In this document: piece after piece, positions 43,601-52,342 of the stretch | Layout of the letters: each line of letters opens with the position of its first letter | How positions within the stretch are numbered: position 1 is the stretch's first letter | Assembly (NCBI GenBank): GCA_945928645.1 | Contig: CAMENR010000008.1 | Coordinates: 1 to 58,790 of the forward strand | DNA: 58,790 bases | Origin: an uncultured Clostridia bacterium | GTDB taxonomy: Bacteria; Bacillota; Clostridia; Christensenellales; UBA1242 | Direction: 5' to 3' | The notes under the pieces: model-generated | The model's database searches: none | Seen by the model: only the letters and a program-made list of their open reading frames with translations | What the model was told of the DNA's origin: nothing | Translations under genes and position numbers: made by a program

Positions 43601-44288
43601 ACAAGTGCTGGGAATATATCTTTCGGGACATCCACTCGAAAATTATATGGACGAATTTGAAAGGTTTAACTTCAATTCGTCTATGCTAGGAAGTTTGGAA
43701 AAGGAAGAATCTAGTGACGAGGAAGATGATGTGCCAGATGAAAGTCAAGGCGAAGTGCTTATAGAAGACGGAATGAGAGTGGTGTGTGGTGGCAGTTTGG
43801 AAGGTGTAAAAAAGGTTTTCACCAAAGCGACCAACAAGGAGATGGCAATAGTAACCATAGAAGATGTTTATGGGACGTTTGAGAGTATGATTCCACCTAA
43901 GGTATATGATAGATATAGAGAAATGCTGGTGGAAGACAGCCTTATAAAAATTACCGGCAAGGTGTCTATACGAAATGGTGAAGATGTTAGTATTGTTGCA
44001 GACAAAATAGAACCACTGGTGCATGAGAACAATCTTGTAGTGGAGCAACCAACAATGCAAGCCCCAAGGGCAACACACACATTGTATCTAAAATATGACA
44101 CCCAAAATTCACTCACACACGAGAATATCTTGGCTGTGCTAAAGAGTTATCCAGGCACAACACCAGTTATTGTGAAGTGCGAAAGTTTGGGCAGGGCTTT
44201 TAAGTTGAATTTTATGATAAATCCAAGCGATTATTTATTAAATGAACTTCATGCCTTGATTGATGATGAAAATATAAAACTTATTTAG
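40668..44288 (+). CDS. dnaE: DNA polymerase III subunit alpha (DnaE type)
   Basis: PHP domain LHNHTEYSLLDGAAKV, GPGRGSGAGSIVAY, PDFDVDFSDDRR; ATGA overlap with whiA. Confidence 0.97.
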   Translation: MKTFIHLHNHTEYSLLDGAAKVKQLVQTVKEQGANAVAITDHGTMAGALVFYAECYRNGIKPIIGCEFYIAHDRFNKTGREDTGHLILLAKNNQGYKNLLKLNGIACKEGFYYKPRIDYDVLEQHSEGLICLSACLAGHIPQALLARQFDEAYKLGLRLKNMFDDGDFYIELQNHGLPEQIEILEPLNELAKKLGVKTVATNDVHYIKREDAEVQDVLMCIAMNKNIDDTDRFKFATNEFYVKTREEMEQALGAYPEALDTPQEIADKCFVTIKTKSHKDISTIPDGCCLRDNENFIPKYVPEGMTSFEFLKKLCYDGLKKKYPNLTPEIQARADYELDIIREQGFVEYFLVVWDYINYAKQNNIPVGPGRGSGAGSIVAYTSGITMVDPIKYNLLFERFINRERVSMPDFDVDFSDDRRREVIEYAKRKYGKENVAYIGTFGTIAAKNAIRDVGRVMRLPLYDVSRICKEIPAKLPEGIKKPPVLKYYFGTTGDEANDKYIIPSLRKLYDEDEAIRKVVNMSIKVEGMPRQASTHACGILIAPEPVDNYVPLAKNGDEIATQYSMIELEDLGLLKMDFLGLRNLTDIDKTIKLVKKIHGVDIDFYNMEYDDPNVFKVIASGNTDAIFQLESGGMKSFMKKLRPDCLEDIIAGVSLYRPGPMKYIDAYVDNKHHPEKIKYDHECLRPILEATYGIIVYQEQVMQIVQAMAGYSLGQADNVRRIMGKKKVEKMAAEKEKFIYGWQDPKGQKSIDGALKRGVPEDVARKVFADMEDFAKYAFNKSHAAAYAYITYQTAYLKCYYEVEFMVAVLNDRIFSIDEITKYVVYCRQHNIEVLPPDVNKSEAYFSVEDGKIRFGLAALKNVGIAVVEEIIANRQKFGEYKDLYDFVERTQGGGANKRCIESMILSGAFDCFGVARSQMMSVYELVMEVVAKDLKNRATGQFSLFDNPDLNQGAKTYVKMPDIPEYAKQAKLKFEKQVLGIYLSGHPLENYMDEFERFNFNSSMLGSLEKEESSDEEDDVPDESQGEVLIEDGMRVVCGGSLEGVKKVFTKATNKEMAIVTIEDVYGTFESMIPPKVYDRYREMLVEDSLIKITGKVSIRNGEDVSIVADKIEPLVHENNLVVEQPTMQAPRATHTLYLKYDTQNSLTHENILAVLKSYPGTTPVIVKCESLGRAFKLNFMINPSDYLLNELHALIDDENIKLI

Positions 44289-44297
44289 GAGGATAAT

Positions 44298-45269
44298 ATG
44301 GGAGTATCAAAAATAGCGATTTTGACCAGTGGTGGCGACTGTCAGGCAATGAATGCAACCATAAATATAATAACCAGAGTAGCAACTTTTAGAAAGTTGA
44401 AAGTTATGGGAATTTTGCAAGGATACAAGGGATTGTATGAAAATAAATTTTTTCCACTCTCTTTGGCAGATGTAGAAAATATATCTTCTTATGGAGGGAC
44501 TATCCTCAAAACATCTAGATTTCCACAATTTCAAAACGAAAATGTGCTGGACAAATGCGTCCAAAACTTAAAGGCTAATCATATAGATGTGTTGATAGTA
44601 GTTGGTGGAGATGGCAGTTATCATGGGGCTCAACTATTAAGGGATAGGGGAGTTAATATAATTGCAATCCCTGCAACAATAGACAATGACCTAAGATACA
44701 CAGACAAATGCCTTGGATTTGACACAGCAGTAAACAATGTGTGCAATTATGTAGAAAATGTAAAACAAACAATGCAAGCAATGGATAGAGGTGTTGTGTT
44801 TGAGGTTATGGGGAGATATTGTGGGGATATAGCACTTTACTCTGCCAGTGCAACAGCATGTGATATAGTTGCTGTGCCAGAAAAACCAATGAGCGAGCAA
44901 GAACTTTTGGAAAAGGTTAAGCATCATCTTTCAACCAAAAAAACTCCACCAACTATAGTTGTAGCAGAAAAGTTATTTGACATAGTATCTTTGGCAGATA
45001 AGTTGACACAACAAACAGGTGTTCAGTTTAGATACTCCATAGTGGGATATACTCAAAGAGGAGGATCTCCATCTGTGGAGGATAAAACACTTGCTATGCA
45101 ATTTGGTGTGCGAGCAGTGGAACTAGCAGAAAAAGGCATATTCAACTGCGCCATAGGCATAAAAGGCAAAGATGTCTTTGAAATTCCATTAGACCAAGCC
45201 CTAAACGCTGATTATAGTTTTAATTACGAATTACTAAGTTTGTTTTATCTTCTCAATTCTGATAAATAA
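44298..45269 (+). CDS. pfkA: 6-phosphofructokinase family protein (divergent)
   Basis: TSGGDCQAMNA, VVGGDGSYHGAQLL, IPATIDNDLRYTDKCLGFDTAVN, FEVMGRYCGDIAL; SD aggagg. Confidence 0.85.
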   Translation: MGVSKIAILTSGGDCQAMNATINIITRVATFRKLKVMGILQGYKGLYENKFFPLSLADVENISSYGGTILKTSRFPQFQNENVLDKCVQNLKANHIDVLIVVGGDGSYHGAQLLRDRGVNIIAIPATIDNDLRYTDKCLGFDTAVNNVCNYVENVKQTMQAMDRGVVFEVMGRYCGDIALYSASATACDIVAVPEKPMSEQELLEKVKHHLSTKKTPPTIVVAEKLFDIVSLADKLTQQTGVQFRYSIVGYTQRGGSPSVEDKTLAMQFGVRAVELAEKGIFNCAIGIKGKDVFEIPLDQALNADYSFNYELLSLFYLLNSDK

Positions 45270-45363
45270 TATCAGTAGACAGATTTAATGGTGCTGTAAT
45301 ATTGGTAATTTCAATAATCTATTAAAGCAACATATTATTATAAATATTAAGTCCTTTTGATTT

Positions 45364-45624
45364 TTACTCCGTTATATCTTCTAGCACAAGGCGGGAGAAG
45401 GTTATATCTTCGGTGAAGTCTTGTGGGAAGAAGGTTGTGTTGTGAAAATTTAGAAAATGAAAGACGTGTTTGGAAAGTATTACAGGGGTGGAGATATCAA
45501 GTGCTTGGCATATTTCTGCTGTGTATGTGAAGAACTTTTCATAATCAAAATCTTCGTCAGATGTAAACACAGTATCACGCAATATCTTATCTTTATTCAT
45601 AACTTTTGCCCAAATTCTTAGCAT
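45364..45624 (-). CDS. Conserved small hypothetical protein (86 aa)
   Basis: MLRIWAKVMNKDKILRDTVF...; SD aaggagat before ATG on minus strand. Confidence 0.75.
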   Translation of the reverse strand: MLRIWAKVMNKDKILRDTVFTSDEDFDYEKFFTYTAEICQALDISTPVILSKHVFHFLNFHNTTFFPQDFTEDITFSRLVLEDITE

Positions 45625-45857
45625 AATTTATCTCCTTATTGTAATATTTGCATTATCTTTGCTGTTTAATTTTATAATAACTTTGCTCAATTTGTGGTGA
45701 AATTGGCAAAATAAAATTCAAGATTAAGTATAACAAACATTTTGAAAAAGATAAAGTATTTATGCTATGAGTTTTGGGAAATTGTTGAAGAATAATAGAT
45801 AAGATGTTTTGAATTTGTGTAGAGAATAAATTATTTTTGTGAATTTTTTTTATTTGC

Positions 45858-45886
45858 TTGACATACAATACTTAAAATACTATACT
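45858..45886 (+). promoter_or_regulatory. Promoter of greA
   Basis: TTGACA - 17 nt - TATACT. Confidence 0.75.
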
Positions 45887-45972
45887 TTATGGGCAAAGCA
45901 AATAAAGGAAATGGGTATTGCCTTTGGCAATGCACATTTTTTTAGAGGAACTTTGTCACAGAGGAGGTAAAA

Positions 45973-46455
45973 ATGGAAGAAGAAGTTTTTTTAACCAAAG
46001 AAGGCTATAAACAGTTGCAAGAAAAACTTGATTATCTAAAAACTACAAAAAGAGAAGAAGTTGCAATAAAGATTGGTGTTGCTAGGGACTTTGGTGACTT
46101 GAGTGAAAACTCTGAATTTGACGCAGCAGTAGATGAACAGGCCAACCTTGAAGCAGAAATCAGTGAAATTGAAAATACACTTCGCAATGCAAAAATAATC
46201 AATAGCAAAAAGATTGACACCAACAAAGTAAGTGTTGGATGTTCCGTAAAGTTGCTAGACCTAGATTTTGATGATGAAGTTGTTTATAAAATTGTTGGGG
46301 CAACAGAAAGTAACCCAGCGAATGGAGTTATATCCAACGAAAGCCCTGTGGGCAAAGCCTTGATTGGCAAAAAGGTGGGGGAACAAATAAATATTGTCCT
46401 TCCTCAAAATAACAATGCTACAATCAGAATGAAGATTTTGGAAATAAAGGCATAA
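45973..46455 (+). CDS. greA: Transcription elongation factor GreA
   Basis: LTKEGYKQLQEKLDYLKTTKREEVAIKIGVARDFGDLSENSEFDAA. Confidence 0.97.
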   Translation: MEEEVFLTKEGYKQLQEKLDYLKTTKREEVAIKIGVARDFGDLSENSEFDAAVDEQANLEAEISEIENTLRNAKIINSKKIDTNKVSVGCSVKLLDLDFDDEVVYKIVGATESNPANGVISNESPVGKALIGKKVGEQINIVLPQNNNATIRMKILEIKA

Positions 46456-46469
46456 AGCAAATGTTTATA

Positions 46470-46512
46470 GCATAAGGGTTGCACAAAAATATGTAACCTT
46501 TATTTTTTTTGT
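46470..46512 (+). terminator. Probable Rho-independent terminator after greA
   Basis: agggttgca-caaaaata-tgtaacctt followed by T8. Confidence 0.55.
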
Positions 46513-46559
46513 TGTTAAAATGTTCAAACTGTGTTAAAATTCTGTTGGAAACAACTTTA

Positions 46560-47534
46560 ATGATAGAATTTGGAGAGATAATAGAACAACAACAGCAGTA
46601 TATTTCACTTTGCAGTGGAGAAACCGATTGCAACTCTTTTTTGTTTGAGTCCAATGATGAGATTTATCTAAACAACTTTATGTTTATGTTTGCTCGTCAT
46701 CTATTATGCCAGCAAAAAGGGCTATCTTGTGGCAAATGCCTTGCCTGCCAAAAGGTAAACTCATTATCCCACGCAGACCTTAGGATTTATCCCAAAAATT
46801 CTAAAAGCATTTTGGTCGATGATATAAAGGATTTGATTGAAAATATCTATCTCTCGCCAGTGGAAAGCGACAAAAAGGTTTTTGTGCTAAAAAATTTTTC
46901 TAATGCGACAATTCAGGCTCAAAATAAACTGTTAAAGATTTTGGAAGAACCACCAAAAAATGCTTATATTATATTGGGAGTGAGCAATAGTAGCAAGGTT
47001 TTGCCGACCGTTATGTCTAGGTGCAAAAAAATGCATCTTCAACCACTGGATAACAATTTTATAAGGCAAATATTGAATGATATGGACGGTCAAAAGGCGG
47101 AAAATATTGTGCATATAGCACAGGGGAATTTGACCAAGGCGCTGGAATACTCCAAAGACCAAAATTTTCAAAATATTTTTGCAACTTGCCTAGACACCCT
47201 AAAAAATATGAAAAACAGCACTCAACTTATTTCTTATACTACCAGGCTATCTGCCAACAAAGAGGAATTTGCTATTGTGCTTAATATTTTTGAGTCTTTG
47301 TTTAGAGATATTATGCTTTTTAGGTTGGGCAGGCAAGACCTTTTGCAAAATAAAAATTTGATTGATGACATAATTGTTCTTGCTCAAGATTTTGATTGCG
47401 ACTGTGTGGATAAGATTATTAGAAAATTGAGCGAAACAAAAAAACAAATGGAGTTTAACTGCAATCAGACGGTGTTGATGGACGAGTTATTACTATATAT
47501 ATTGGAGGTTAAGTATTATGCAACAAAAGGTTGA
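46560..47534 (+). CDS. holB: DNA polymerase III subunit delta' (clamp loader)
   Basis: LLCQQKGLSCGKCLACQKVNSLSHADLRIY zinc module, ILVDDIKDLIENIYLSPVESDKKVFVL, LLKILEEPPKNAYIIL; start set to ATG 46560. Confidence 0.9.
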   Translation: MIEFGEIIEQQQQYISLCSGETDCNSFLFESNDEIYLNNFMFMFARHLLCQQKGLSCGKCLACQKVNSLSHADLRIYPKNSKSILVDDIKDLIENIYLSPVESDKKVFVLKNFSNATIQAQNKLLKILEEPPKNAYIILGVSNSSKVLPTVMSRCKKMHLQPLDNNFIRQILNDMDGQKAENIVHIAQGNLTKALEYSKDQNFQNIFATCLDTLKNMKNSTQLISYTTRLSANKEEFAIVLNIFESLFRDIMLFRLGRQDLLQNKNLIDDIIVLAQDFDCDCVDKIIRKLSETKKQMEFNCNQTVLMDELLLYILEVKYYATKG

Positions 47535-48489
47535 TGTAAGATTTAGAATAAACCCCAAAACTTATACATTTTTATCCACAGAAACGCTTAAAGTGGGCGA
47601 CAAGGTTATAGTGGAAAGTCCTTTGGGGCAGAGTTTTGGCACTGTGGAAAGAGTTGATGTGGACTATGATGTGGACAATAAAGATCTAAAAAGAGTTATA
47701 AGGAAAGCGACAGACAAGGATAAAGAAAAGAACGAGGCAAATTGCGAAAAAGAGCATGAGGCAATTTTGTTAACCAAAAAATTGGTTGAACAACTTGGCC
47801 TTGATATGAATGTCGTCAATGCCGAATATTCTTTTGATACAAGCAAAGTTGTCATAGACTTTATATCCGATAACAGAGTGGATTTTAGGGAATTAGTAAA
47901 GCAACTAGCAAGCACACTAAAAACAAGGATAGAACTAAGACAAATAGGTACAAGGGACCAAGCGAGAATGGTTGGTGGGATAGGAATTTGTGGCAGAGTG
48001 TGTTGTTGTGCTTCTCATTTGAAGGATTTTGAAAAAGTTTCTATGAAAATGGCAAAAAATCAAGGTCTTGCACTAAATCCAACAAAAATAAGTGGTGCAT
48101 GTGGAAGGTTGATGTGTTGCCTAGAATATGAGGATCCATACTACAGCGAAACACTATCTGCTATGCCAAAACTAAACAGCGAGGTAAAGACTCCTGACGG
48201 GCTAGGTATGGTTGTTTATCAAAATGTATTGAAGCAACAAATTTCTGTAAAACTCCAAACCAAAGATGGTTCTACACAAATAAAAGATTACCCAATGGAT
48301 ATATTTGCAAAACAAGTCGCAGACAAAAAATCTACTCAACCTCAACAAAGTCAAAACTCTAGCAAAAACAACGAAAACAAAAGCGACCAGCCTCAGAGTG
48401 CAAAAAAATCTACCCATTTAGAGCCTAGTCAAAAACATAAGAATAAAAAGCCACACTTCAAGTCAAACAAACAACAGGAACAAAAATGA
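47518..48489 (+). CDS. ricT: PSP1 domain protein RicT/YaaT
   Basis: RDQARMVGGIGICGRVCCCASHLKDFEKVSMKMAKNQGLALNPTKISGACGRLMCCLEYE. Confidence 0.93.
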   Translation: MQQKVDVRFRINPKTYTFLSTETLKVGDKVIVESPLGQSFGTVERVDVDYDVDNKDLKRVIRKATDKDKEKNEANCEKEHEAILLTKKLVEQLGLDMNVVNAEYSFDTSKVVIDFISDNRVDFRELVKQLASTLKTRIELRQIGTRDQARMVGGIGICGRVCCCASHLKDFEKVSMKMAKNQGLALNPTKISGACGRLMCCLEYEDPYYSETLSAMPKLNSEVKTPDGLGMVVYQNVLKQQISVKLQTKDGSTQIKDYPMDIFAKQVADKKSTQPQQSQNSSKNNENKSDQPQSAKKSTHLEPSQKHKNKKPHFKSNKQQEQK

Positions 48490-49175
48490 TTGAAAATGCT
48501 CAAGAATTGCTAAAAAAGGGTGAAATTTTTGATGATTTGCAACTAAACGATATTTATATTATTCAAAATAGAAGTAAATATTGTTTTTCTGTTGATAGTG
48601 TGTTGCTCGCCAACTTTGCAAAAATAGGACACAAAGACTATGTGGTGGACTTGTGCTCTGGCAGTGGAGTGGTGTCTATTTTGTGCCATGAAAAGTATCA
48701 CCCAAAAAGGATTGTTGGGGTGGAAATTGACAAAGAACTTTGGGATATGTCTACAAGGACCTTGCAAGCCAACAACATAAATGATGTAGAATTTTTGAAC
48801 ATAGACTTAAAAAATTCGCCTGACAAATTGGGGTGTGGCAAAGTAGACAAAATTGTATGCAATCCACCATATTATCCTTTGCCAAATAATGTTGAAAATA
48901 TAAACAAAAAATATTTGTCCACCAAATATGAACAAAAAACAAATATAGATGAAGTGATGACTGTTTGTGCCAAATTACTTAAAAATAGTGGTAAGTTGTT
49001 TATATCTTTTCCTGCAGAAAGGCTTCAAATACTCCTTTCCTGCGCCAATAAGAACAACCTTGCGTGTAAGACAATAAAATTTGTTTGTGCAGGAGATAAA
49101 GATTGCCATTTGATTCTTGCAGAATTTTTCAAAGGTGGCGGGGAAGGGGTAAAGATTTCTTTTGAAACAATCTAA
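48486..49175 (+). CDS. trmN6: tRNA1(Val) adenine-N6-methyltransferase family protein
   Basis: VVDLCSGSGVVSIL SAM motif and CNPPYYPLPN; follows holB-ricT as in other Firmicutes. Confidence 0.85.
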   Translation: MIENAQELLKKGEIFDDLQLNDIYIIQNRSKYCFSVDSVLLANFAKIGHKDYVVDLCSGSGVVSILCHEKYHPKRIVGVEIDKELWDMSTRTLQANNINDVEFLNIDLKNSPDKLGCGKVDKIVCNPPYYPLPNNVENINKKYLSTKYEQKTNIDEVMTVCAKLLKNSGKLFISFPAERLQILLSCANKNNLACKTIKFVCAGDKDCHLILAEFFKGGGEGVKISFETI

Positions 49176-49678
49176 ATAACTCTACAAAGAAGGCAACTTA
49201 CAATGGCTCCAAGAAGGGTGGCAATAAGGGCAACAGGCACAGCATAAGACAAGCGTTTTACTTGAGTTTGGGAGCAATAAAGTGTTGTTACATAAAATAC
49301 TGTGTCACAACTGCCCACAATAACACTAGCACACCTTCCGGCATAACTATCTACTCCATAGCGAGCAAATATGTCATTTAGTATCGCCAAACTTCCGTTA
49401 CCACTAAAAGGTTTTAGTAAGACCAATTCACACAATTCTGTTGGGATGCCAAGCATATTGAAAATGGGCGAAACAAACTTTGCCATAAGGGAGGCTAGTC
49501 CACTTATCTTTATCAGTTCCACCATTATCATAATGGTAACAAGATAAGGAAATATCCCAACCACAATGCCAATACTTTGCTTTGCGCCACCAATAAAACT
49601 GTTGTAAACATTCACTTTCTTTATCTTGGCATAAACAAATATGGATAGAATAAGAACAGGGAGAAGATAAATGCTCAT
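49172..49678 (-). CDS. spmB: Spore maturation protein B
   Basis: GAKQSIGIVVGIFPYLVTIMIMVELIKISGLASLM, KPFSGNGSLAILNDIFARYGVDSYAGRCASVIVGSCDTVFYVTTLY. Confidence 0.93.
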   Translation of the reverse strand: MSIYLLPVLILSIFVYAKIKKVNVYNSFIGGAKQSIGIVVGIFPYLVTIMIMVELIKISGLASLMAKFVSPIFNMLGIPTELCELVLLKPFSGNGSLAILNDIFARYGVDSYAGRCASVIVGSCDTVFYVTTLYCSQTQVKRLSYAVPVALIATLLGAIVSCLLCRVI

Positions 49679-50250
49679 TTATTTCTCCTTTTTATTTTTT
49701 TTAACTTTTCAATAATCAACGCAATGGCAATTCCAACCACTGTTGTAAATATTGCCGAAATTATAGTTGCCAGCATTATATCACTGGCGGAAGAACTGCC
49801 TGCTGTTATCCTCAGCCCGATAACTGTTGTAGGAAGTATTTGCATAGAAGTTGATGCAAAGATAATTAGCATTATCATAGCCCTATTTGCCTTGCCACTT
49901 CCATCGTCCATTCGTTGCATAGCTTTCATACCAAGAGGGGTGGCCGCTCCACCCATACCAAGTATGTTGCAAGAAATATTCATACATACCAGTTCATTGG
50001 TCTTGTCGTCCAAAGGGCCAAAGATTTTTTTTGTAACAGGACGGAGTAGCTTGGACAATTTTTTGTTTATGCCACTATCTTCCATAACCTGCAATATCCC
50101 CATCCAAACGGAGTAGATAGCACACAATTTTAGGCAGAGTTTTAGGGTGCTTTCACTGGCTTGAAGCATCGAAGGAAGCACTATCTCGGGATTTATATAA
50201 AGAAGAATGCACATACTGCACGCAATCAACCAAAACCATATTTTATTCAT
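49675..50250 (-). CDS. spmA: Spore maturation protein A
   Basis: YSVWMGILQVMEDSGINKKLSKLLRPVTKKIFG, NILGMGGAATPLGMKAM. Confidence 0.93.
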   Translation of the reverse strand: MNKIWFWLIACSMCILLYINPEIVLPSMLQASESTLKLCLKLCAIYSVWMGILQVMEDSGINKKLSKLLRPVTKKIFGPLDDKTNELVCMNISCNILGMGGAATPLGMKAMQRMDDGSGKANRAMIMLIIFASTSMQILPTTVIGLRITAGSSSASDIMLATIISAIFTTVVGIAIALIIEKLKKIKRRNK

Positions 50251-50307
50251 AATAAATTGTTATGTTTATGTTATTTTCATTATGCAAACATATTTCATTA
50301 TAAATTG

Positions 50308-50336
50308 TTGGAATTGTCTTCAAAATGTGATATATT
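50308..50336 (+). promoter_or_regulatory. Promoter abutting the tatD start codon
   Basis: TTGGAA - 17 nt - TATATT with extended TGa; 6 nt before ATG. Confidence 0.55.
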
Positions 50337-50342
50337 ACTGCT

Positions 50343-51125
50343 ATGATAGTTGATGCGCATTGTCATTTGTATGACGAAAAAATGGAAGAAATTAAAGGTC
50401 AAGTATTTGAAGATATAAAAAAAGGAAACACATCTTGTGTGCTAAGTGCCGACACCATACAGCACAGCAAAATGTGCATAGAACTTGCTCATATGTTGCC
50501 CAATACTTATGCCACAGTGGGTATTCATCCACACGAGGTGGAAGATTTTGACGACAATAGTGTAAGGCAACTAAAACAGTTAAGCAAAGACAGCAAGGTG
50601 GTTGCGATAGGCGAAATTGGCCTTGACTATTACTATGACCTCAATCTAAAGGACAAGCAATTTGTAGCACTGAACAAACAAATTGACTTGGCAAATGAGG
50701 TAAAAAAGCCTTGTGTGTTTCACGTTAGGGAAGCAATGGGAGATTTTTTGGATATTATTCGAAAAAACAAACCCTTGCATAGTGGATTAGTGCATAGTTT
50801 TAATGGTAGTGTAGAGGTGGCAAAGGAGTTGCTGGCAATGGGTTTTTATTTCAGTTTTAATGGCATAGCAACATTCAAAAATGCAAATAATGTGCTAAAA
50901 GTAATTGAATTTTTGCCAATGGAGAGGATTTTGATAGAAACAGACAGCCCTTATCTTGCACCTGTTCCACATAGGGGAGAGGTAAATAGACCAAGTTATG
51001 TCCATTTGGTTGCACAAAAGGTGGCGGAAATAAAAAATCTTAGCAAAGAGTTTGTGATAAGCAAAACTAGAGAAAATGCCGAAAGATTGTTTGGTGTAAA
51101 ATTTGAAGATATTGCCAGCAACTGA
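50343..51125 (+). CDS. tatD: TatD family metal-dependent DNase
   Basis: MIVDAHCHLYDEK, VGIHPHEV, AIGEIGLDYYYD, ILIETDSPYLAPVPHRGEVNRPSYV. Confidence 0.96.
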   Translation: MIVDAHCHLYDEKMEEIKGQVFEDIKKGNTSCVLSADTIQHSKMCIELAHMLPNTYATVGIHPHEVEDFDDNSVRQLKQLSKDSKVVAIGEIGLDYYYDLNLKDKQFVALNKQIDLANEVKKPCVFHVREAMGDFLDIIRKNKPLHSGLVHSFNGSVEVAKELLAMGFYFSFNGIATFKNANNVLKVIEFLPMERILIETDSPYLAPVPHRGEVNRPSYVHLVAQKVAEIKNLSKEFVISKTRENAERLFGVKFEDIASN

Positions 51126-51172
51126 GATAAAAATAGATATTAAGAAAGATAAAAAATTATAAAGGTAAATTG

Positions 51173-51979
51173 ATGAATAAAGGTAATTTTAGATTTAAGA
51201 AGGAATTTGGTCAAAATTTTATATTTGATACAAATTTTATCAAAAGTATGGTTGAAAAGTTTGATATCCCAGAACAAAGCAATATTGTAGAAATTGGTGC
51301 AGGAATGGGGACTCTTACAGAGGTGTTGGCTAATAAATATAAAAAAGTGGTGAGCTTTGAAATAGATAAAACTCTTACAGAGAAGTTGAAAGAATTGCAA
51401 TCAAAACATTCCAATTTAACCATTATTTTTGGTGATATCTTGCAACAGAATTTAGAAAGTATAGAGGGTATGTTTGGGGGAGAAGATTATTATATAGTGG
51501 CAAACCTGCCATACTACATCACTTCACAAATTATTTTTAAGTTATTATTTGAAAGTTCCAACCTAAAGGCAATGTTTACAATGGTTCAAAAGGAAGTGGG
51601 CGAGAGATATTGCGCAAGTTGTGGTTCAAGGGAGTATGGAATACCAAGTGTTATCCTAAATGCTTTTGCAAATACAGATATCGTTTGCAATGTGTCTAGA
51701 AAAATGTTTGTGCCAGTGCCAAATGTAGATTCTTGTATTATTAAGATAGAGTTGCAAAAAAACAAATTTAACATAGCAGACCAAGATAAATTTCGATCTT
51801 TTGTTGCCGGTTGCTTCGCTATGAAGAGAAAAACATTGGCAAATAATCTCAAAAAGATAAATTTTCACGATGACATAATTTCTCCTGCATTGCAACAGTT
51901 GTCTATGCGAAGTGATATCCGCCCAGAAGACATTTCTGTGGAAAACTATATCAATCTATTTAACCTCCTATATAGATAA
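51173..51979 (+). CDS. rsmA: 16S rRNA (adenine1518-N6/adenine1519-N6)-dimethyltransferase
   Basis: KKEFGQNFIFDTNFIKSMV, VEIGAGMGTLTEVL, NLPYYITSQIIFKLL. Confidence 0.95.
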   Translation: MNKGNFRFKKEFGQNFIFDTNFIKSMVEKFDIPEQSNIVEIGAGMGTLTEVLANKYKKVVSFEIDKTLTEKLKELQSKHSNLTIIFGDILQQNLESIEGMFGGEDYYIVANLPYYITSQIIFKLLFESSNLKAMFTMVQKEVGERYCASCGSREYGIPSVILNAFANTDIVCNVSRKMFVPVPNVDSCIIKIELQKNKFNIADQDKFRSFVAGCFAMKRKTLANNLKKINFHDDIISPALQQLSMRSDIRPEDISVENYINLFNLLYR

Positions 51980-52196
51980 TCTCTATTTGCAAGGTTTTAA
52001 CCTATCTCGCAAAGACTTTAATACAAAGAGTAAAGTTTATTAAAAAAGTATAATGTTAACAATTTTCAAGTCAATTTTTTATGCTAACAAATCATATAGC
52101 CTTTGTTAAAAAGGATTTTAGCGATAATTTCAACCCAAAAGTTTTATGCTAATAAATCCTTATGAAAAAGTTTTATAGACTGTAATATATTAGTTA

Positions 52197-52229
52197 TAAA
52201 AACAACTATTTATAGTAGTTGTTTTTTTA
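52197..52229 (+). terminator. Rho-independent terminator
   Basis: aaacaacta-tttatag-tagttgtttttttt. Confidence 0.75.
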
Positions 52230-52342
52230 ATTGTAACAAAAAACTACAAAAAATCATAAAAATAGCAAAAATATTGTCGTAGGATATTTTACAATAAGTT
52301 ATACATTAGTTATACATATTTGTAGAGAAGTAAGAGGTGAAA

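Noticed and set aside
49724-50116. 130-aa plus-strand ORF antisense to spmA
   Set aside because: Complement of a well-supported spmA gene; no RBS
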